A DNA stretch of 10,348 nucleotides from Bacteroidales bacterium. Its GTDB lineage: Bacteria; Bacteroidota; Bacteroidia; Bacteroidales; UBA7960. A program made the position numbers and the translations under genes. The stretch lies in NCBI GenBank assembly GCA_003557765.1, contig PWNO01000082.1, positions 1 through 10,348 of the forward strand, written 5' to 3'. Positions 7,515 to 10,348 of this stretch are shown here, piece after piece (within the stretch, counting starts at the first letter, position 1; each line of letters starts with the position of its first letter). Below the pieces are notes generated by a model. It did not search any database, was not told the DNA's origin, and saw only the letters and a list, made by a program, of their open reading frames with translations.

Positions 7515-8744
7515 ATGCAAAAACACCACTTGTTATTTTTGTTGATTGCCTTTGCTTATATCCCTGCAAAGGCTTGCACCATTGCCATCATCAGTGGCGA
7601 GCACACCCCCGATGGAAGACCGATCATTTGGAAGCATCGCGACACCCCTGCGCTGAATAATAAAGTTGTAATCTATGACGAAGGGAGATATCGTGCGGCC
7701 GGACTGATTAACTCGGATGATGAGGGACCGGATCGGGTATGGATCGGACACAATGAGGCCGGCTTTGCCATCATGAATGCTGTATCTTACAACCTCTTGG
7801 AAGAAGACACTATAAACATGCCTCATCAGACAGGCTTTATTATGCGTGATGCCCTGACAGAATGTGCAACAGTTGATGATTTTGCCAATTTTCTTGATAG
7901 CCGGGAGCAGCCCTGGGGTGTGGAAACCAATTTTGCCGTGATGGATGCCCAGGGCAATGCCGCATATTTTGAAACGGACCACTTCTCTTATACGCGTATT
8001 GATGTGGACGACAGGCGGGTCGCACCGCACGGCTATATTGTCAGGAGCAACTACTCTTTCACCGGGATTCCACATGAGGGTGCCGGATATATTCGTTTTG
8101 AAACGGCCGAACGACTCTTTTATCGAGCGTCCGGAACCAATAACCTGTCTATCCCTTACCTGATTGAAAACATGGCGCTTTCCGTGTATAACTCCTATAG
8201 CGGTCAGGATGCACGCAATGCCCTGCATCTCAGGGAAACTGAATCCAAATTCATGTATTTCCAGGACTGTATTAACCGATATACCTCCAGCTCGTCTGTT
8301 TTTATCCAGGGTGTCAGACCAGATGAAGATCCTGGCTTGACTACGATGTGGGCCATGGTGGGCTTCCCCTTGTCCAGTGTCGCTATTCCGGTATGGATTA
8401 CACCTGAGGAAAGCCTGCCATCCATCATTACCGCTCCCGGTACCGGGAATGCACCCATTTGTGACTGGGCACTGGATTTAAAATATTCCCGCATGGTGCC
8501 CTCCACGCGCGGATCTACACGGTACTATATTGACGCGGTACAGGTCTACAATGCCGATAATACTGGTGTAACACAGCAGCTCCTTGATGTCAGCCGGGAT
8601 GTGATTGAGACCACAAACCAGCTTATGGAGCAATGGTATCCCTATGCACCGGATCAGCAAGCAGTCAATACGCACTATCAATGGCTGGATGAATTTATTA
8701 GCCGGGCCTACAAGGAAAAATTCGGCATATCCACAAACAAGTGA
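7515..8744 (+). CDS. Secreted C45 / acyltransferase-like Ntn hydrolase
   Basis: A 409-residue exported protein resembling peptidase C45 (acyl-CoA:6-aminopenicillanate acyltransferase-like) and related linear-amide hydrolases, which use an N-terminal Cys to cut or transfer amide-linked acyl groups. Residues 1-20 are a signal peptide ending AKA, and Cys21 follows at once (AC-TIAIISGEHTPDGRPIIW), so cleavage would expose the nucleophile. WKHRDT is the equivalent of the Arg-Asp motif of the fold. TNFAVMDAQGNAAYFETD and the later VRSNYSF match the conserved core. The ATG at 7515 has an A-rich leader with no Shine-Dalgarno. It lies 43 bp downstream of mltF, with no promoter between them that I can see, so co-transcription is likely. 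Candidate substrates are N-acylated amines or peptides in the periplasm; the sequence does not decide. The C69 peptidase in this window shares the same export-then-activate layout but is otherwise dissimilar. Confidence 0.85.
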   Translation: MQKHHLLFLLIAFAYIPAKACTIAIISGEHTPDGRPIIWKHRDTPALNNKVVIYDEGRYRAAGLINSDDEGPDRVWIGHNEAGFAIMNAVSYNLLEEDTINMPHQTGFIMRDALTECATVDDFANFLDSREQPWGVETNFAVMDAQGNAAYFETDHFSYTRIDVDDRRVAPHGYIVRSNYSFTGIPHEGAGYIRFETAERLFYRASGTNNLSIPYLIENMALSVYNSYSGQDARNALHLRETESKFMYFQDCINRYTSSSSVFIQGVRPDEDPGLTTMWAMVGFPLSSVAIPVWITPEESLPSIITAPGTGNAPICDWALDLKYSRMVPSTRGSTRYYIDAVQVYNADNTGVTQQLLDVSRDVIETTNQLMEQWYPYAPDQQAVNTHYQWLDEFISRAYKEKFGISTNK

Positions 8745-8772
8745 ACGAACGCCTGGTTTTACAAAAAAAATT

Positions 8773-8780
8773 TACTTTTG
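8773..8780 (+). promoter_or_regulatory. -7 box matching TAnnTTTG upstream of the NTPase gene
   Basis: TACTTTTG exactly matches the Bacteroidota -7 consensus. No good -33 TTTG lies 19-21 bp upstream; CTGG at 8753-8756 is the nearest weak candidate. Transcription would begin near 8786 and give a leader of about 45 bases to the ATG at 8832. This suggests the NTPase gene has its own promoter instead of relying on the upstream unit. Confidence 0.4.
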
Positions 8781-8831
8781 ATGACAGTCCCGGAATAAAT
8801 AATTCAATGCAAAGACATTGCTTGTGTTGAT

Positions 8832-9413
8832 ATGCGTGATGTATTCGGAAAAAATGTGTTGACATCCATGCTCCCAACATACCCACAGGTTCTTCTGATC
8901 AGTGGCAGCACCCGGAATGTGGGGAAAACAACCCTTTCCTGCCGACTGATTAAACGTTTTGCTGATCAGCAGGTCATTGCCGTGAAGGTGTCGCCCCACT
9001 GGCACCCCCAGCCTGATGATACGGTGGAGGTGTATCGCGATGATGACCTCCTGATTATCTGCGAAAACAATCCATCCAGAAATAAGGACAGCGCCAGGAT
9101 GCTGCGCTGCGGTGCCCGGCAGGTGTTTTACGTGCAGAACCGCAGCGAAGAGCGACTCCCTGAGGTCTTGCAGCTGATTTTTGACATGGCCGGTGAGCAA
9201 TATCCCTACATTATTGAATCCGCTGCCCTTGGGGAATATATCCAGCCGGCTGCTCACTTTCACATCACCCGCCCTCCGCAAAAAGGAGATAAGCAGCGCC
9301 CCAATAATGTACCCACAGATCACGTAATTCATTTCAACGGCGATTCATTTGACTTCGATATCAATCGCATTACATGCAATAACGGGCGCTGGCTGGTGAA
9401 GGAAAAAGCCTGA
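8832..9413 (+). CDS. MobB-like P-loop NTPase (SIMIBI class)
   Basis: A 193-residue cytoplasmic P-loop protein. The Walker A region LLISGSTRNVGKTTLSCRLI (Lys32, Thr33) has the G-x5-GKT spacing seen in dethiobiotin synthetase-type and MobB-like SIMIBI NTPases. It is followed by a strand and a His-containing segment (VIAVKVSPHWH), a helix-strand unit SARMLRCGARQVFYVQ, and YPYIIESAALGEYIQP, which occupies the place of the Walker B/ESxxL region of MobB relatives. MobB aids insertion of the guanine nucleotide in molybdenum cofactor synthesis, but no other cofactor gene is in view, so the role is uncertain. A second in-frame ATG at 8868 would remove 12 residues that lie before the first beta strand and is an equally plausible start. 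A possible weak hairpin with a T-run overlaps the end of the gene. Confidence 0.7.
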   Translation: MRDVFGKNVLTSMLPTYPQVLLISGSTRNVGKTTLSCRLIKRFADQQVIAVKVSPHWHPQPDDTVEVYRDDDLLIICENNPSRNKDSARMLRCGARQVFYVQNRSEERLPEVLQLIFDMAGEQYPYIIESAALGEYIQPAAHFHITRPPQKGDKQRPNNVPTDHVIHFNGDSFDFDINRITCNNGRWLVKEKA

Positions 9414-9430
9414 TCGATTATGCTTTTTTT
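9403..9430 (+). terminator. Weak terminator candidate after the NTPase gene
   Basis: AAAAAGC (9403-9409) and GCTTTTT (9422-9428) are exact reverse complements around a 12-base loop containing the TGA stop codon, and the T-run continues to 9430. The stem is A-T rich and the loop long, so stability is doubtful. It is well placed to separate the NTPase gene from arsR. Confidence 0.3.
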
Positions 9431-9631
9431 GATTAGCGATTTCATTTATTGGTTGTAAGCTATATTACAATGCAGCCCTGTGAAATGCGTGGCATTTTCC
9501 TATCCTGCAATATGCATGTTTTTTATTCAGGTCAAATGCAACGCTTCGGGAAACATCGACATAGTGCTCTATTGCAGGGCTTTTGCAACGAAGCAGAAAC
9601 CAAAGTGAATCCGATTTGCCAAAAATTTTTA
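9431..9631. other. Non-coding gap before the arsR promoter
   Basis: About 200 bp with no convincing gene on either strand. It contains TTGTAA/TTACAA around a 6-base centre (9453-9470) and a short distant inverted match AGCCCTG/CAGGGCT. Nothing here supports an RNA gene or a mobile element. Confidence 0.5.
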
Positions 9632-9649
9632 TGACGTAATTTTACGTCA
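9632..9649. promoter_or_regulatory. ArsR operator candidate 1 (upstream palindrome)
   Basis: TGACGTAATTTTACGTCA is an 8-bp perfect inverted repeat (TGACGTAA/TTACGTCA) around TT. It lies 47 bp upstream of the arsR start and 29 bp from a near-identical second site, where it would cover the -33 side of the promoter. ArsR-family repressors bind such inverted repeats at their own promoters; binding here is inferred. Confidence 0.7.
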
Positions 9650-9660
9650 GTTAAAAAATA

Positions 9661-9678
9661 TGACGTATTTTTGCGTCA
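9661..9678. promoter_or_regulatory. ArsR operator candidate 2 (promoter palindrome)
   Basis: TGACGTATTTTTGCGTCA differs from operator 1 at only two of 18 positions and keeps the same outer arms (TGACGTA, CGTCA) and spacing. It ends 18 bp before the arsR ATG and contains the whole -7 box. Its arms have one T-G mismatch and one T-T mismatch where operator 1 is perfect; the mismatched G is the final base of the -7 consensus. Confidence 0.7.
9666..9673 (+). promoter_or_regulatory. -7 box of the arsR promoter
   Basis: TATTTTTG exactly matches TAnnTTTG and lies within operator 2. Transcription would begin near 9680, 17 bases before the ATG. The -33 element is weak (TTTA at 9641-9644, 21 bp away, inside operator 1). 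A bound repressor would block this box directly. Confidence 0.6.
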
Positions 9679-9696
9679 TAAGCCAATACAGATATT

Positions 9697-10014
9697 ATGA
9701 TGGAAACATTTGATCAGAATTTGAGAGTCAGGGCCGCTTTGTTCAAGGCCCTGGCGCATCCGGCCCGGCTGGCTGTATTGCAATACCTGGCGGGCATAAA
9801 AACGTGCATTACCGGTGATATTGCCGAAGAACTTCCGCTGAGCCGCACGACTGTAAACCAGCACCTAAAGGAGCTCCGGGATGCAGGGTTGATCAAAGGC
9901 ACCGTTGAGGGCGCCAGGCGCAAATATTGTCTGAATCCAGATCAGATCAGGAGGTTGCGTCATGAGTTCGACGCCTTGATGGATGTGATAGATACCGGGG
10001 TGTCACACTGTTAA
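9697..10014 (+). CDS. arsR: ArsR/SmtB-family transcriptional repressor
   Basis: A 105-residue winged-helix repressor expected to leave its operator when it binds arsenite or a related metalloid. ALFKALAHPARLAVLQYLAG (13-33) is the classic start of the family fold, ITGDIAEELPLSRTTVNQHL (38-57) is the helix-turn-helix, and LRDAGLIKGTVEGARRKYCL (60-79) is the recognition wing. The standard ELCVCDL metal motif is absent: only Cys37 is kept in KTCITGD, with other cysteines at 78 and 105. These three could form an alternative site, which is inference. ATG codons occur at 9697 and 9700; the first is used here. Twin palindromes lie just upstream, fitting autoregulation. An arsenate reductase gene follows on the same strand after 138 bp. 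Confidence 0.9.
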   Translation: MMETFDQNLRVRAALFKALAHPARLAVLQYLAGIKTCITGDIAEELPLSRTTVNQHLKELRDAGLIKGTVEGARRKYCLNPDQIRRLRHEFDALMDVIDTGVSHC

Positions 10015-10021
10015 ATGGCAT

Positions 10022-10102
10022 GTTGGCTATAAGCTATTAGCTCTTGGCTTTTGGCTGTTAGCTATTGGCACTCTTGACAACAGCCTGGAGCCAAGAGCCA
10101 GA
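10022..10102. repeat. Heptamer array in inverted halves (copy 2), between arsR and arsC
   Basis: Seven forward heptamers occupy 10022-10070 without a phase slip (gttggct, ataagct, attagct, cttggct, tttggct, gttagct, attggca). After an 11-bp gap come three reverse-oriented ones starting at 10082, 10089 and 10096 (agcctgg, agccaag, agccaga). The halves can pair, for example AGCTCTTGGCT (10039-10049) with AGCCAAGAGCC (10089-10099; one G-T pair in RNA). The array begins 7 bp past the arsR stop codon, inside a likely two-gene operon, where a transcript hairpin could reduce read-through or mark the end of the arsR message. It is the same family as 2193-2259. Confidence 0.8.
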
Positions 10103-10142
10103 GATTTTCATCTTGACATCATATAAATACTTGAAGAAGATT

Positions 10143-10150
10143 GGAGGAAG
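10143..10150 (+). promoter_or_regulatory. Strong Shine-Dalgarno before arsC
   Basis: GGAGGAAG ends two bases before the arsC ATG, with the GGAGG core five bases from the end of the motif. It stands out because the other genes in this window have no such site, as expected in Bacteroidota, where Shine-Dalgarno use is weak. Confidence 0.5.
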
Positions 10151-10152
10151 CC

Positions 10153-10348
10153 ATGAAAAGTGAAAAACAAAGCCAAAGAATTCTTATCCTTTGCACTGGC
10201 AATTCGTGCCGCAGCCAAATGGCTCAAGGCTTTTTGCAGGACATGGATCCCGGGCTGGTGGTGCGATCCGCCGGCACCGAGTCCACCGGCAGGTTAAACC
10301 CCAAAGCCGTTGAGGTGATGCAGGAAGCCGGAATTGACATCAGTCATC
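10153..10348 (+). CDS. arsC: Thioredoxin-type arsenate reductase ArsC (3' end outside window)
   Basis: The first 65 codons of an arsenate reductase of the low-molecular-weight tyrosine phosphatase fold, which converts As(V) to As(III) for export. [20 protein letters not shown] carries the phosphate-binding CX5R loop (Cys14 to Arg20) with the GNSCRSQMA signature of the thioredoxin-coupled ArsC class. [20 protein letters not shown] and EAGIDISH follow in the normal order. The resolving cysteines and C-terminus lie past the edge. The upstream arsR with its operators indicates arsenic control, although a heptamer array separates the two genes. A protein tyrosine phosphatase is a less likely reading, given the signature and the arsR neighbour. 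Confidence 0.92.
   Translation, partial: MKSEKQSQRILILCTGNSCRSQMAQGFLQDMDPGLVVRSAGTESTGRLNPKAVEVMQEAGIDISH

Noticed and set aside
8772..9332. Minus-strand frame opposite the NTPase gene
   Set aside because: The plus strand encodes a clear P-loop protein and the minus frame shows no recognisable fold.
9453..9470. TTGTAA/TTACAA inverted repeat as an operator or terminator
   Set aside because: It is A-T rich and single, with no promoter element or T-run beside it; chance is likely.

Overview
The window reads as chromosomal DNA from a member of the Bacteroidota (or a close FCB-group relative). Most genes lack a Shine-Dalgarno sequence and have A-rich leaders. Sequences matching the Bacteroidota -7 box TAnnTTTG lie upstream of several genes. 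The XseA protein has the RGGGGEIG...CYN version of its central motif that I associate with this phylum. Species cannot be named from the sequence.

Layout. On the minus strand, from right to left, lie a lipoprotein metal-dependent amidohydrolase (3991-5676), a secreted C69 dipeptidase (2295-3845), a flavin reductase-like protein (1442-2020) and xseA, the large subunit of exonuclease VII (1375 leftwards, cut by the window edge). A divergent intergenic region (5677-6073) separates these from the plus-strand genes: an MltF-type lytic transglycosylase (6074-7471), a secreted C45/acyltransferase-like Ntn hydrolase (7515-8744), a MobB-like P-loop NTPase (8832-9413), an ArsR-family repressor (9697-10014) and a thioredoxin-type arsenate reductase arsC (10153 rightwards, cut by the edge).

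How the genes may work together. Four neighbours (amidohydrolase, C69 peptidase, MltF, C45-like hydrolase) all carry export signals, and all are predicted to cut peptide, amide or peptidoglycan bonds in the cell envelope. In both Ntn hydrolases the predicted nucleophile Cys lies directly after the signal-peptidase site, so export itself should activate them. A shared role in peptide or murein scavenging is inference. The arsR-arsC pair is an arsenic-response unit. Its promoter carries two near-identical 18-bp palindromes, and the second contains an exact -7 box, which fits autorepression.

The most unusual content is non-coding. Two families of degenerate short repeats keep exact phase: a 7-bp family (2193-2259 and 10022-10102) and an 8-bp family (2036-2062 and 3931-3994). 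Three of the four arrays switch strand orientation part-way, and those three lie at or just after stop codons. A diverged tandem duplication of about 50 bp, with a small palindrome in each copy, lies in the divergent region. No tRNA, rRNA, insertion sequence or CRISPR array was seen.
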